Source: an uncultured Lachnospiraceae bacterium (GTDB lineage: Bacteria; Bacillota; Clostridia; Lachnospirales; Lachnospiraceae). Taken from it: a stretch of DNA of 64,000 nt. Below the pieces are notes generated by a model. The model was given only the letters and a program-made list of their open reading frames with translations, searched no databases and was not told where the DNA came from. The stretch's first letter is position 1. Every line of letters begins with the position of its first letter. The translations under genes and the position numbers were made by a program. Positions 26,871-35,637 of the stretch are shown one piece after another. Location: assembly GCA_910578475.1 (NCBI GenBank), contig CAJTRK010000008.1:54861-118860 (forward strand). The letters are read 5' to 3'.

Positions 26871-28058
26871 ATGGACATGGAAATCATTTTATTTGGAAGC
26901 GGAGCGATTGGCCAGGAGGCCCTTGCTTTTCTGGGAAATAGTAATGTCGTATGTTTTTGCGATAATAATCCCGAACTGGCGGGAAAAGAAAAACATGGAA
27001 AGACAGTGATTCCATTTCAGGAATTAAAGCAGGAACATAAAGAAGCGGTTGTGGTCATTTCTGCGAACCGTAAAATAGCATATGAGATTGTAAATCAGTG
27101 TGAAGAAAATGAAATCCGGGATTATGTGTTTTATGAATCTTTGAAGGATTTATATCCGGAAAGGAAGGATGCTCTGGCATTTTTATCGGATTCGGAAAAC
27201 CGGACAAACATGCGGAAAGATATCTATTTTGCCAAGATAAAGGAATTACAGGAACAGGTAGATTATTTAAAAAGACACGCGGATATAAGGCATATGAAGC
27301 CTGCCACAGGAGAACTTCGAAAGTGGCAGCTGGAACTTGCGGACATGTCGGAGGAGTTTTTTGAGAAATTGCACGGGTTGGATATAAAGCCTTTCTTAGA
27401 CGGCGGCAATTTATTGGGATATGTCAGACATAATGGATTTATTCCGTGGGATGATGATATTGACTTTGCGCTCATTAGAGACGAATATGAAAAACTGAAG
27501 GATTTTTGCCGGAAAAATATTTGTTCCATGCAAGAGTTTGCGAACAGAAAAAATACAGACGTTCATAATGTTACCGGAATGGAAAACTATTATTGGATTA
27601 ATTTTGGTGATTTTATCAGAATTGTCAAGCACGTTCCGGGTGGAAACGATTTAAGAGTTGAATTTTTTTCATTGGATTTTTATAACGATGCCTATACTTT
27701 TGAAGAATTGATGAAATTTTCGGAAGAGGTACGGAAAAAAATGATAAAAGGTTCCTTTGAAGAAATGGCAAGTTTTTTTGAAGCCGTACTGAATGAAAAT
27801 CGTCAAAATATTGTCAAAGACAGCAGTCATATTTATTTCGGAATAGATAACATGGAAATTCGGAATACGCACAGTAAAAACCAGTGGATTCCCAAAGAGG
27901 TTATATTTCCCTTACAAAGGATTCAGTTTGAAGGAAAATCTTTCTGGGTACCGAATAAACCGGAAGAATTTCTGCAGTATGAATATGATTCTATCTGGGA
28001 TTATCCCGATGATGTCGGAGCACCAAAGCATTATGGCGGTTTGGGAATATCCGAATGA
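26871..28058 (+). CDS. licD: LicD-family phosphocholine (phosphoryl-group) transferase with N-terminal Rossmann-like module
   Basis: Transfers phosphocholine (or a similar phospho-amino alcohol) from its CDP-linked form to a sugar of the surface glycan. Residues 1 to ~105 are the accessory module (EIILFGSGAIGQEALAFL, VCFCDNNPE, VVVISANRK); a short coiled stretch follows, then the LicD domain with DGGNLLGYVRHNGFIPWDDD at about residues 182 to 201, whose Asp pair binds metal in the nucleotidyltransferase-like fold. C-terminal YDSIWDYP is also LicD-like. AAGGAG lies upstream. Its neighbours are the LicC/LicA kinase fusion and a BCCT transporter, which supports choline as substrate. Ethanolamine remains possible. 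Confidence 0.85.
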   Translation: MDMEIILFGSGAIGQEALAFLGNSNVVCFCDNNPELAGKEKHGKTVIPFQELKQEHKEAVVVISANRKIAYEIVNQCEENEIRDYVFYESLKDLYPERKDALAFLSDSENRTNMRKDIYFAKIKELQEQVDYLKRHADIRHMKPATGELRKWQLELADMSEEFFEKLHGLDIKPFLDGGNLLGYVRHNGFIPWDDDIDFALIRDEYEKLKDFCRKNICSMQEFANRKNTDVHNVTGMENYYWINFGDFIRIVKHVPGGNDLRVEFFSLDFYNDAYTFEELMKFSEEVRKKMIKGSFEEMASFFEAVLNENRQNIVKDSSHIYFGIDNMEIRNTHSKNQWIPKEVIFPLQRIQFEGKSFWVPNKPEEFLQYEYDSIWDYPDDVGAPKHYGGLGISE

Positions 28059-28119
28059 TTATAGAAACAGAACACTTGGAAACGATTGTTTCCATAGCTT
28101 ATAAGTGGGTGGAAGCAGG

Positions 28120-29739
28120 GTGAATGACGATAACAGAGAAACTTCTGTCAGAAATGCGATTATTCTGGCAGCAGGATACGGAATGAGAATGGTTCCCGCG
28201 GACAGGGAGATACCCAAAGGGCTTCTCGAAGTGTACGGGGAGCCATTAATTGAACGGCTTATCAAACAGTTGCAGGAAGCCGGTATATCGGAAATCTATG
28301 TGGTAGTCGGATATAAAAAAGAAAAGTTTGAATATCTGATAAAAAGATATGGGGTGAAGCTGATTTTCAATGCAGAATACGCAGAAAAAAACAGTCTGTA
28401 TTCTTTAAAAGCAGCTGCGGGATATTTATCCGATTCCTATATTATTCCATGCGATGTATGGTGTAAAAGGAATCCGTTCCGTCGTCAGGAATCCGGTTCA
28501 TGGTATATGGTCGGTTCTCTGATGGATAAAGAAAGCCTCGTACGGGTGGATTCCTCCGGAGAACTTGTTCTGGTTCCCAAAGATAATTCTGGAAATACAA
28601 TGATTGGCATTTCGTATCTGGCAAAAGAGCAGGCGGCTGTCGTCAGAGACAAAATGACAGCGCTTTGCAGAGAGAATGGCAATGCAGAACTCTTATGGGA
28701 AGAGGCATTGCTTAACCGGGCCGAAAATAAGATGATGATACGGTCAAGGCTTGTTGACGCGGACGATGTGGTGGAAATCAATACCTATGAGCAGCTGCGC
28801 GAACTGGATAAAAATTCAAGTCATCTGCAATCGGATGCAATCGCGGCAGCGGCCGAAATAATAGGCGTTGGAAATGATGAAATTGTCGATATATCTGTTT
28901 TAAAAAAAGGGATGACAAACCGCTCTTTTCTGTTTTCATGCCGCAACCGGAAATATATTATGAGGATTCCGGGAGAAGGGACCCAACAGCTTATCGACAG
29001 GCGTGCAGAGGCAGAAGTGTATCAAAGCCTGAAAGGAAAAGGCATTTGCGATAATGTTATCTATATGAATGCGGAAAACGGGTATAAAATAACGGAATTT
29101 ATAGAGGGAACGAGAGTATGCGACCCGTTTAACCCCAAAGATTTAGTAATCTGTATGGAGAAACTGCGTGCATTTCACGAGCAGGAATTCGGCGTGGAGA
29201 GGGAGTTTCACATTTTTGAACAGATTGAATTTTATGAAGCCCTGTGGGGCGGAAAACCGTCTGCATATCAGGACTATGAGACTACAAAAGAGCGGGTAAT
29301 GCGGCTGCAGTCCTATATCAATGCCCATACGGATAAAAAAGTATTGACGCACATAGATGCTGTTCCGGATAATTTTCTGATTATGGAGGATGAAAAGGGA
29401 GCCTGTGAAGTCCGGATTATCGATTGGGAATATGCCGGGATGCAGGACCCGCATATCGATATTGCAATGTTCTGCATCTATTCAATGTATGAAAAAGAGC
29501 AGGTGGATAATCTGATTGATATTTATTTTCAGCAGAACTGTCCTGACGAGACAAGAGTAAAAATTTACTGCTATATAGCCGCCTGCGGCCTGCTGTGGAG
29601 TAACTGGTGCGAATATAAAGCGATACTGGGCGTTAAATTTGGGGAGTATTCCCAAAGACAGTATGATTATGCAAGAGAGTATTATCAGATTGTGCAGGAT
29701 ATTTTAAGCCGGGAAGAGGATGAAGGATGTATTACATAA
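28120..29739 (+). CDS. Fusion of LicC-like cytidylyltransferase and LicA-like choline kinase
   Basis: A ~539-residue bifunctional enzyme that could both phosphorylate choline and activate the product to CDP-choline. N-terminal ~230 residues: nucleotide-binding AIILAAGYGMRM, catalytic Lys in EIPKGLLEVYG, and NAEYAEKNSLYSLKAA as in pneumococcal LicC. C-terminal ~280 residues: an APH/choline kinase fold with LTHIDAVPDNFLI (the HxD-x4-N Brenner-type motif) and RIIDWEYAGMQDP (metal-binding DxE). GTG at 28120 is chosen because GGGTGGA lies at good spacing; GTG at 28105 is the alternative. It overlaps the following licC by 13 bases. Confidence 0.83.
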   Translation: MNDDNRETSVRNAIILAAGYGMRMVPADREIPKGLLEVYGEPLIERLIKQLQEAGISEIYVVVGYKKEKFEYLIKRYGVKLIFNAEYAEKNSLYSLKAAAGYLSDSYIIPCDVWCKRNPFRRQESGSWYMVGSLMDKESLVRVDSSGELVLVPKDNSGNTMIGISYLAKEQAAVVRDKMTALCRENGNAELLWEEALLNRAENKMMIRSRLVDADDVVEINTYEQLRELDKNSSHLQSDAIAAAAEIIGVGNDEIVDISVLKKGMTNRSFLFSCRNRKYIMRIPGEGTQQLIDRRAEAEVYQSLKGKGICDNVIYMNAENGYKITEFIEGTRVCDPFNPKDLVICMEKLRAFHEQEFGVEREFHIFEQIEFYEALWGGKPSAYQDYETTKERVMRLQSYINAHTDKKVLTHIDAVPDNFLIMEDEKGACEVRIIDWEYAGMQDPHIDIAMFCIYSMYEKEQVDNLIDIYFQQNCPDETRVKIYCYIAACGLLWSNWCEYKAILGVKFGEYSQRQYDYAREYYQIVQDILSREEDEGCIT

Positions 29740-30434
29740 AGAGAGCGATTATTCTGGCGGCAGGAATGGGAAACAGAATGAGTCCCGTGACAAAGAAGAC
29801 TCCGAAACCGCTGATTCGGGTAAATGGCACGCGAATCATTGATACGGCGATACAGGGGTTAAGAGCGAATGGGATTCAGGAAATTTATGTGGTGACAGGT
29901 TATCTGAAAGAACAATTCAGTGGCCTGGAGAAAGATTATCCGGGATTAAAGCTGATTGAAAATCCTTATTATGCCGAATGCAATAATATTTCCTCCCTGT
30001 ATATGGCAAGGGAGTATATCGGGGATGCGATGATACTGGATGGAGACCAGATAATTTATAATAACAGCGTTCTTGCGCCGGAATTTGTCCGTTCGGGATA
30101 TAATGCCGTATGGGTGGAAAACGGAACGGATGAGTGGTTAATGACGGTCAAAGATGATATTGTAACCAATTGCAGCCGTGTCGGCGGAAAAGAAGGCTGG
30201 CAGTTATTCAGCATTTCCAGATGGAATACGGAAGACGGGGAAAGATTAAAAAAGCATTTGGAAACAGAATTTGAAAGAAAGAAGAATACCCAGATTTATT
30301 GGGACGATATTGCGATGTTCTTATATCAGCGGGAATACCGACTGGGAATTTATCCAATGTCTCAGGGGGATATTGTTGAGGTTGATAATTTGTATGAGCT
30401 TGCGGCGCTGGATAGAAGTTACGCGGCGGAATGA
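29727..30434 (+). CDS. licC: CTP:phosphocholine cytidylyltransferase
   Basis: A 235-residue enzyme making CDP-choline from CTP and phosphocholine. It starts with RAIILAAGMGNRMSPVT, has TPKPLIRVNG with the catalytic Lys, and follows LicC of pneumococcus closely in order: GYLKEQF, NPYYAECNNISSLYMA, ILDGDQIIY with the metal-binding Asp, GTDEWLMTVKDD, IYWDDIAMF and VEVDNLYELAALD. It is a second such domain beside the one in the upstream fusion, with which it overlaps by 13 bases. Either one is redundant, or each serves a different amino alcohol. Confidence 0.87.
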   Translation: MYYIKRAIILAAGMGNRMSPVTKKTPKPLIRVNGTRIIDTAIQGLRANGIQEIYVVTGYLKEQFSGLEKDYPGLKLIENPYYAECNNISSLYMAREYIGDAMILDGDQIIYNNSVLAPEFVRSGYNAVWVENGTDEWLMTVKDDIVTNCSRVGGKEGWQLFSISRWNTEDGERLKKHLETEFERKKNTQIYWDDIAMFLYQREYRLGIYPMSQGDIVEVDNLYELAALDRSYAAE

Positions 30435-31981
30435 GAGGAAACATGAACAAAACTCAGAAATTAAAGGACCAAATTGACTGGGTTTCAATAATCGTACCGT
30501 TTCTGGGAGTTAGTGCGCTTTGTGCTGTTTTTATGATATTTCCGGGGCAGTCTGCGATAATTCTGCAGATTATCCGTGGATTTCTTGGAGATGAATGCGG
30601 AATATATTATGCGGTATTGGGTGTTGGCATACTTCTCTGCACAATCTATATCGCTTTTTCCAGATATGGACAAGTCAGACTGGGAGAAGGAAAACCCTTG
30701 TATTCCTCCTTTACATGGGGAACCATGATTTTTACATCTACAATGGCGGCAGACATTCTCTTTTATTCGCTGATTGAATGGGCTTTGTATGCGAATGAGC
30801 CGCATATTGAGAAGATGGGAGGAATACAAAATTGGGCTTCTACCTACCCATTGTTTCACTGGGGGCCGATTGCCTGGAGTTTTTACATTGCTCTGGCGGT
30901 GGCCTTTGGCTTTATGCTGCATGTCAGACATTGTGAAAAACAAAAGTTTTCAGAAGCATGCAGACCGATTTTAGGTTGTAAGATAGACGGCGTTTGGGGA
31001 AAAGTGATTGATTTGATAGCAATATTTGCATTGATTGCCGGAACTGCGACTACCTTTTCGCTCGCGACGCCTTTACTTTCATCGGCATTCAGTAAAGTAC
31101 TGGGGATTTCGGCAGGAAGAGGAGGAACCATCGTCATATTGCTTCTGATAGCATTTATCTATACGTTGACTGTATGGTTTGGAATGAAAGGTATTTCAAA
31201 ACTGGCTTCCTGGTGCACTTATCTGTTCTTTGTATTATTACTTTATTTTTTAATCGGCGGCGGAGAAACCGTTTACATTTTGGAAACGGGATTTTCTGCG
31301 ATTGGAAATCTGATTCAGAATTTTATCGGAATATCTACCTGGATGGACCCTCTGCGCGAAAGCAGCTTTCCACAGAACTGGACGATATACTATTGGGCAT
31401 ATTGGATGGTCTGGTGCGTTGCGACTCCGTTTTTTATCGGTTCTATCAGCAAAGGAAGAACTGTCAAAAATACGATTCTCGGGGGATACGGATGGGGAAT
31501 TGCAGGAACATTCACGTCATTTATTATTCTTGGCAACTATGGATTGGCGCAGCAGGTGAAGCATGGACTGGATGTGGCCGGATTCATTGCCGATGGCGGG
31601 GCATATTCGGACGCGATTCTGATAATTTTTGAAACAATGCCGCTTGAACGGATTGGGCTGCTTCTCCTGGTAGTAACCATGATTGCATTTTACTCTACGA
31701 CATTTGATTCCATTACAATGGTGGTTTCTTCTTATTCATATAAAAAGCTTCCGGTCGGGCAGGAGCCGGATAAACGGGTCAGAACTTTTTGGGCTGTTAT
31801 GTTTATCGTGTTTCCGATTGCGCTTATATTTTCAGAAAGCTCTATGTATCATTTGCAGTCCGTATCGATTATCGCGGCATTTCCGATTGGACTGGTTGTA
31901 TTGTTAATCATCGCAAGCTTTTTTAAAGACATTAAAAAGTATTGGCTGAGCGCAAATGGAAAGGATGCAGAAAATCAATGA
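30431..31981 (+). CDS. BCCT-family transporter (probable choline uptake)
   Basis: A ~12-helix membrane carrier of 512 to 516 residues. The family signature is visible in NWTIYYWAYWMVWCVATPFF followed by ISKGRTVKN, and the WSFYIALAVAFGF, FTWGTMIFTSTMAAD and YSTTFDSITMVVSSY helices are as in BetT/OpuD. Known BCCT members take up choline, betaine or carnitine. Here it follows the LicC genes, where Haemophilus has the unrelated LicB permease, so it probably supplies choline for phosphocholine decoration. Start 30431 overlaps the licC stop (ATGA); ATG 30443 with AGAGGA just before it is the alternative. Confidence 0.85.
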   Translation: MRGNMNKTQKLKDQIDWVSIIVPFLGVSALCAVFMIFPGQSAIILQIIRGFLGDECGIYYAVLGVGILLCTIYIAFSRYGQVRLGEGKPLYSSFTWGTMIFTSTMAADILFYSLIEWALYANEPHIEKMGGIQNWASTYPLFHWGPIAWSFYIALAVAFGFMLHVRHCEKQKFSEACRPILGCKIDGVWGKVIDLIAIFALIAGTATTFSLATPLLSSAFSKVLGISAGRGGTIVILLLIAFIYTLTVWFGMKGISKLASWCTYLFFVLLLYFLIGGGETVYILETGFSAIGNLIQNFIGISTWMDPLRESSFPQNWTIYYWAYWMVWCVATPFFIGSISKGRTVKNTILGGYGWGIAGTFTSFIILGNYGLAQQVKHGLDVAGFIADGGAYSDAILIIFETMPLERIGLLLLVVTMIAFYSTTFDSITMVVSSYSYKKLPVGQEPDKRVRTFWAVMFIVFPIALIFSESSMYHLQSVSIIAAFPIGLVVLLIIASFFKDIKKYWLSANGKDAENQ

Positions 31982-32073
31982 TTACGAACGAGCGGTAAAC
32001 TGGGTAAAAAATAATTATTCGGACGAAGGAAAGTAGAAAAACCTTGCAAAACGGATTGGAACGGAGGAGTTTT

Positions 32074-33354
32074 ATGGGAAAGGAATGCGAGAACGATGCT
32101 GACAGATTTTCCGGTATTCTTGAAAAGCCCTTCTGCATCTACGGCGCCGGCATCGTTGCGACCAGCGTTTACACCGCAATCCGGACGCTGTACCGGAAAA
32201 AACCTCTTTTTTTCCTGGTATCGGATGCTGCGGAAGGAAAGCCGGACGAGAACCCATATGAAATAAACGGTATTCCGGTAAAAAGAATGTCCGAATGGAA
32301 GCCTGGGAAATTTTCAGCAGGAAGCCGGCCGGAATACTATCTCGTTGTCGCTCCCGAGACGCATCATCCCGCCATAACGGAGTCATTGCATTCTCTGCGG
32401 ATAGAAGATTCCCGAATCGTTCTGTTTACCGGTGAACTGGAAAATCAGTTTATGGAAGCCTATTACAGCAGCCTGCCGGGATGCGGCACGGTAAAGAAAC
32501 TGTTGGCCGCAAAAGCGGGATATGCGCAGGAAACTGTTGCTATGAAAGAAATCGTAAAGAAGCCTGATTATGCAAGAGAGGATACTGCAGCAGAATCAGC
32601 GGCAGGATTGGCCATCATGATACCGCATGAAGCTGAGACGACCGCGGCCCGTAAGCCGGATATCCTCCGCGTCTTTCAGGCCAAATGTCATGTGGACCGC
32701 CCCTTACAGAATCCGGTACAGAACCCTTCTTATGTGTACCCGATTCAGGTCGGCGCAGACCTTACGGAGCAGATTATCTCCGGACTGCAGGATAATCAGG
32801 GGGAAAATATTTCCTGCAAAAACCGCAATTACTGTGAGCTGACCGCTACATATTATGCCTGGAAGAATTGTCAGGCGGCTTACAAGGGATTATGCCATTA
32901 CCGGCGGATTTTTGAAATAGATGACTGCCAGATGCGGGAGTTGATGAACCGGCGGGAGGAATGGGATGTGATTCTTCCCTATCCGTCCGTCCATTATCCG
33001 AACATTTCTACACAGCATCTTCGCTATATCCGGGAGGAAGACTGGCAGGCGATGCTGCGGGCATTGGAAGAAACTGCGCCGGATTATTTTGCGGCCTGGC
33101 GGCAACTGGTCGATGGCGGAGAGCAGTTCTTTTATAATTACAATATGCTGATTGCCAGAGCCGAAGTATTTGACGATTACTGCGATTTCCTTTTTTCCGT
33201 TCTGGAGCGGGCGGAAGCGCTGACGACGCCGAAGGGATGGGAGCGGGCTGACCGTTTTGCGGGATATATGGGCGAGAATCTGACGACGCTTTATTTTTTG
33301 AAAAACAAAGATAAATTAAAGATTTTACATGCGGGAAAACGATGGCTGGTTTAA
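32074..33354 (+). CDS. Rossmann-like module fused to DUF4422 glycosyltransferase
   Basis: A 426-residue protein. Residues ~15 to 135 are the accessory module (FCIYGAGIVATSVYTAI, FFLVSDAAEGKPDE, YYLVVAPETHH). From ~215 it is DUF4422, a family of polysaccharide transferases: YPIQVGADL, GENISCKNRNYCELTATYYA, YKGLCHYRRIFE, FFYNYNMLIA. ATG 32074 has GGAGGAG upstream; the longer frame from 32044 has none. Base composition becomes visibly more GC-rich from here on than in the transferase genes to the left. Confidence 0.8.
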   Translation: MGKECENDADRFSGILEKPFCIYGAGIVATSVYTAIRTLYRKKPLFFLVSDAAEGKPDENPYEINGIPVKRMSEWKPGKFSAGSRPEYYLVVAPETHHPAITESLHSLRIEDSRIVLFTGELENQFMEAYYSSLPGCGTVKKLLAAKAGYAQETVAMKEIVKKPDYAREDTAAESAAGLAIMIPHEAETTAARKPDILRVFQAKCHVDRPLQNPVQNPSYVYPIQVGADLTEQIISGLQDNQGENISCKNRNYCELTATYYAWKNCQAAYKGLCHYRRIFEIDDCQMRELMNRREEWDVILPYPSVHYPNISTQHLRYIREEDWQAMLRALEETAPDYFAAWRQLVDGGEQFFYNYNMLIARAEVFDDYCDFLFSVLERAEALTTPKGWERADRFAGYMGENLTTLYFLKNKDKLKILHAGKRWLV

Positions 33355-33401
33355 TTGTGACCTTTTCAAACCATAAAACAGTCTAAAAGAAAGGCAAAAT
33401 T

Positions 33402-34484
33402 ATGACACAGATAATTTCAAACAGTGATAATCGGGTATATCAGAAAAATGACGCTGCGTCGGCATCCGTGGAGGCGGCCCTGCCGCTGGAAGCGCTAGCC
33501 GGCAAGACAGTCCTTCTGTCCGGCGCGACGGGCATGATTGGAAAATGTATGATAGACCTGTTGATGCAGTATAATCACAATCATATGGAAGGAGAACCGA
33601 TTCGTATCGTTGCCTTGAGCCGAAACCGTCAGAGTGCGGAGAAACGGCTGGCGGAATATTGGAAGGAAGAAGCTTTCCGTTATTTTGCCTGTGATGTCAA
33701 TCAGGAAATCCCGGAGTGCGGTCAGGCGGATTACGTTATTCATGCGGCGAGCAATACGCATCCCCTGCAATATTCCCAGGATTCTATCGGGACGATTACG
33801 GCAAATGTGATTGGAACGAAGAACCTGTTGAATTATGCGGTTTCCCATAAAACGGAGCGTTTCTGTTTTGTTTCGTCAGTAGAAATATATGGGGAGAACC
33901 GGGGAGATGTGGAACGGTTTCAGGAGGATTATCTCGGTTATCTGAACTGTAATACGCTGCGCGCCGGGTATCCAGAGAGCAAGCGGGTGGGAGAAACGCT
34001 GTGTAACGCCTATGGTCAGACTTATCAGCTTGATTTCGTTATTCCGAGACTGAGCAGGACGTATGGACCGACCATGCTTCCTTCTGACTCCAAAGCGATT
34101 GCACAGTTCATTAAGAAAGCGGCTGCAGGGGAAGACATTGTTCTGAAAAGCGCGGGCACACAGTTGTATTCCTATGCTTATGCGCCGGATGCGGCAACGG
34201 GGATTCTCACAGTATTGCTGAAAGGAAAGAGCGGAGAGGCCTATAATGTTTCTGATACGGATTCAGAAGTAACGTTAAGGCAGATAACGGAATGGCTGGC
34301 AGAAGACAATGGTGTAAAAGTAACGTTTGAAGTGCCGGATGTGACCGAGCAGGCCGGTTATTCGACTGCGACGAGAGCGCTTCTCGATACGGAAAAAATA
34401 GCGGCGCTTGGGTGGCGGCCGCAGACGCATATGCGGGAAGGACTTATGGAAACGGTAAGAAGTCTGCGGGAAACGCAGTCCTGA
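33402..34484 (+). CDS. NAD-dependent nucleotide-sugar epimerase/dehydratase (extended SDR)
   Basis: A 360-residue SDR enzyme. The NAD-binding motif is LLSGATGMIGKCM, the strand-4 segment YVIHAASNTHP, the catalytic Ser region FVSSVEIYGEN and Tyr-Lys in YPESKRVGE. The C-terminal half is similar to UDP-glucuronate decarboxylase-type proteins (RTYGPTM, YAYAPDAATGI). It is the last plus-strand gene of the large block and converges with a minus-strand transferase; 38 bases separate them. Its sugar nucleotide is not evident. Confidence 0.82.
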   Translation: MTQIISNSDNRVYQKNDAASASVEAALPLEALAGKTVLLSGATGMIGKCMIDLLMQYNHNHMEGEPIRIVALSRNRQSAEKRLAEYWKEEAFRYFACDVNQEIPECGQADYVIHAASNTHPLQYSQDSIGTITANVIGTKNLLNYAVSHKTERFCFVSSVEIYGENRGDVERFQEDYLGYLNCNTLRAGYPESKRVGETLCNAYGQTYQLDFVIPRLSRTYGPTMLPSDSKAIAQFIKKAAAGEDIVLKSAGTQLYSYAYAPDAATGILTVLLKGKSGEAYNVSDTDSEVTLRQITEWLAEDNGVKVTFEVPDVTEQAGYSTATRALLDTEKIAALGWRPQTHMREGLMETVRSLRETQS

Positions 34485-34522
34485 CGGTCGGAGAATGTAA
34501 TCCCGGCAGATGGGCCTGCGTT

Positions 34523-35635
34523 TTACGTCAGCTCCCGCAGTCTCTTCCGCGCCATCTCAAAACCACCGCACTTCCGGTAATATTTTCTTGCCTCGTCTTT
34601 TTGTCCGGTGCATTCGTAAATAACACCGATATTATAGTATGCGCGGTAGCTGTTGATGCCTTCCACCGAAAACTGTTCCATAGAGGTACACTTTATAAAC
34701 TCTTCAACAGCTTCCGTAAACAGGCCGTTGTTCATATAAATCAGTCCCATCAGGAAGACAAAATCGGCCCGGACGGCGAAGACTTCATAAATATTCTCAA
34801 GCTGTAAAGCTTCCTGAAAGCGTTTCATATCCAGCAGACAATATCCATAAGATTCCACCATATTCTGAACATAATCCTGAGAGGGCTCTATATCCATGGA
34901 AAGTCCGAGGTTAAACCATTCATAAGCTTTCTCATAGTCTTTCAGTTTCATACAGCTCTGGGCAAGCTGATAATAAAGATAGGCATCGGGGCCGGCGGTC
35001 TTGAGTTCCTGCTCCAGCAGGGCGATGTTTCGGCGGGATTTCGCCTGCATTTCTTCCTCAGAACCGTCATAACCGACATGAAGGACGGTAATCGGAGCGG
35101 CATAGACCGGTATGGGCTGTGAAGCATCGGATATGTCTGCTTCGGCGGAGGAACCTTCGACGCTGCAATCTTTCGTACAAGTTAGTTTCCGCGTCACCTG
35201 TTCGTGGATTTTTCCGCTAAAACAATAGTATTTTCTGTTAAAAAAGCGGCAGAGCCGCACATTTTCGAAGTTGGTCAGTCCGTTTTGCCGAAAGCGGTTG
35301 CGCAGCAAGATGCGCCCGGCCCGTTCGGGATACTGCGCCATCAGTCCGGACAGTTCTTTCTCATCGAGATGCTCCAGGTATTCGTCGCAGTCGAGGCTGA
35401 GAATCCAGTCGTTGGAAGCCTTCAGGACCGCAAAGTTCTTGGCGGCGCTAAAATCGTTTATCCAGTCGAAGTGATAAATTTTATCAGTGTATTTTGCTGC
35501 GATTTCCAGGGTCTTATCGGTAGACCCTGTATCCACCAAAACTATCTCGTAATGGTAGGGTTTTATCCTTTTTAAACATTCTTCTATATGTTGTTCTTCA
35601 TTTCTGGCAATGATACAAACGGATATTTGCAGCAT
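34523..35635 (-). CDS. GT2 glycosyltransferase with C-terminal TPR repeats
   Basis: A 370-residue protein. Residues 1 to ~190 are a GT2 domain of the SunS/TPR-associated type: ISVCIIARNEEQHIEECL, IVLVDTGSTDKT, the charged SLDCDEYLE metal-binding segment. The last ~160 residues contain TPR-like helices (YYQLAQSCMKLKDYEKAYEWF, YYNIGVIYECTGQKDEARKYY). Such proteins often glycosylate a protein side chain. It starts 2 bases after the stop of its upstream paralog, with which it is cotranscribed from the promoter near 36.75 kb. Confidence 0.85.
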   Translation of the reverse strand: MLQISVCIIARNEEQHIEECLKRIKPYHYEIVLVDTGSTDKTLEIAAKYTDKIYHFDWINDFSAAKNFAVLKASNDWILSLDCDEYLEHLDEKELSGLMAQYPERAGRILLRNRFRQNGLTNFENVRLCRFFNRKYYCFSGKIHEQVTRKLTCTKDCSVEGSSAEADISDASQPIPVYAAPITVLHVGYDGSEEEMQAKSRRNIALLEQELKTAGPDAYLYYQLAQSCMKLKDYEKAYEWFNLGLSMDIEPSQDYVQNMVESYGYCLLDMKRFQEALQLENIYEVFAVRADFVFLMGLIYMNNGLFTEAVEEFIKCTSMEQFSVEGINSYRAYYNIGVIYECTGQKDEARKYYRKCGGFEMARKRLRELT

Positions 35636-35637
35636 GA

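Noticed and set aside
28120..29739. Search for tetranucleotide repeats as in Haemophilus licA (phase variation)
   Set aside because: No tandem tetranucleotides at the start of the kinase fusion or of the other lic genes.
31965..32036. 23-codon reading frame between the BCCT gene and the DUF4422 gene
   Set aside because: It has no ribosome site at proper distance and overlaps the carrier gene's end; the peptide shows nothing familiar. Could be chance.
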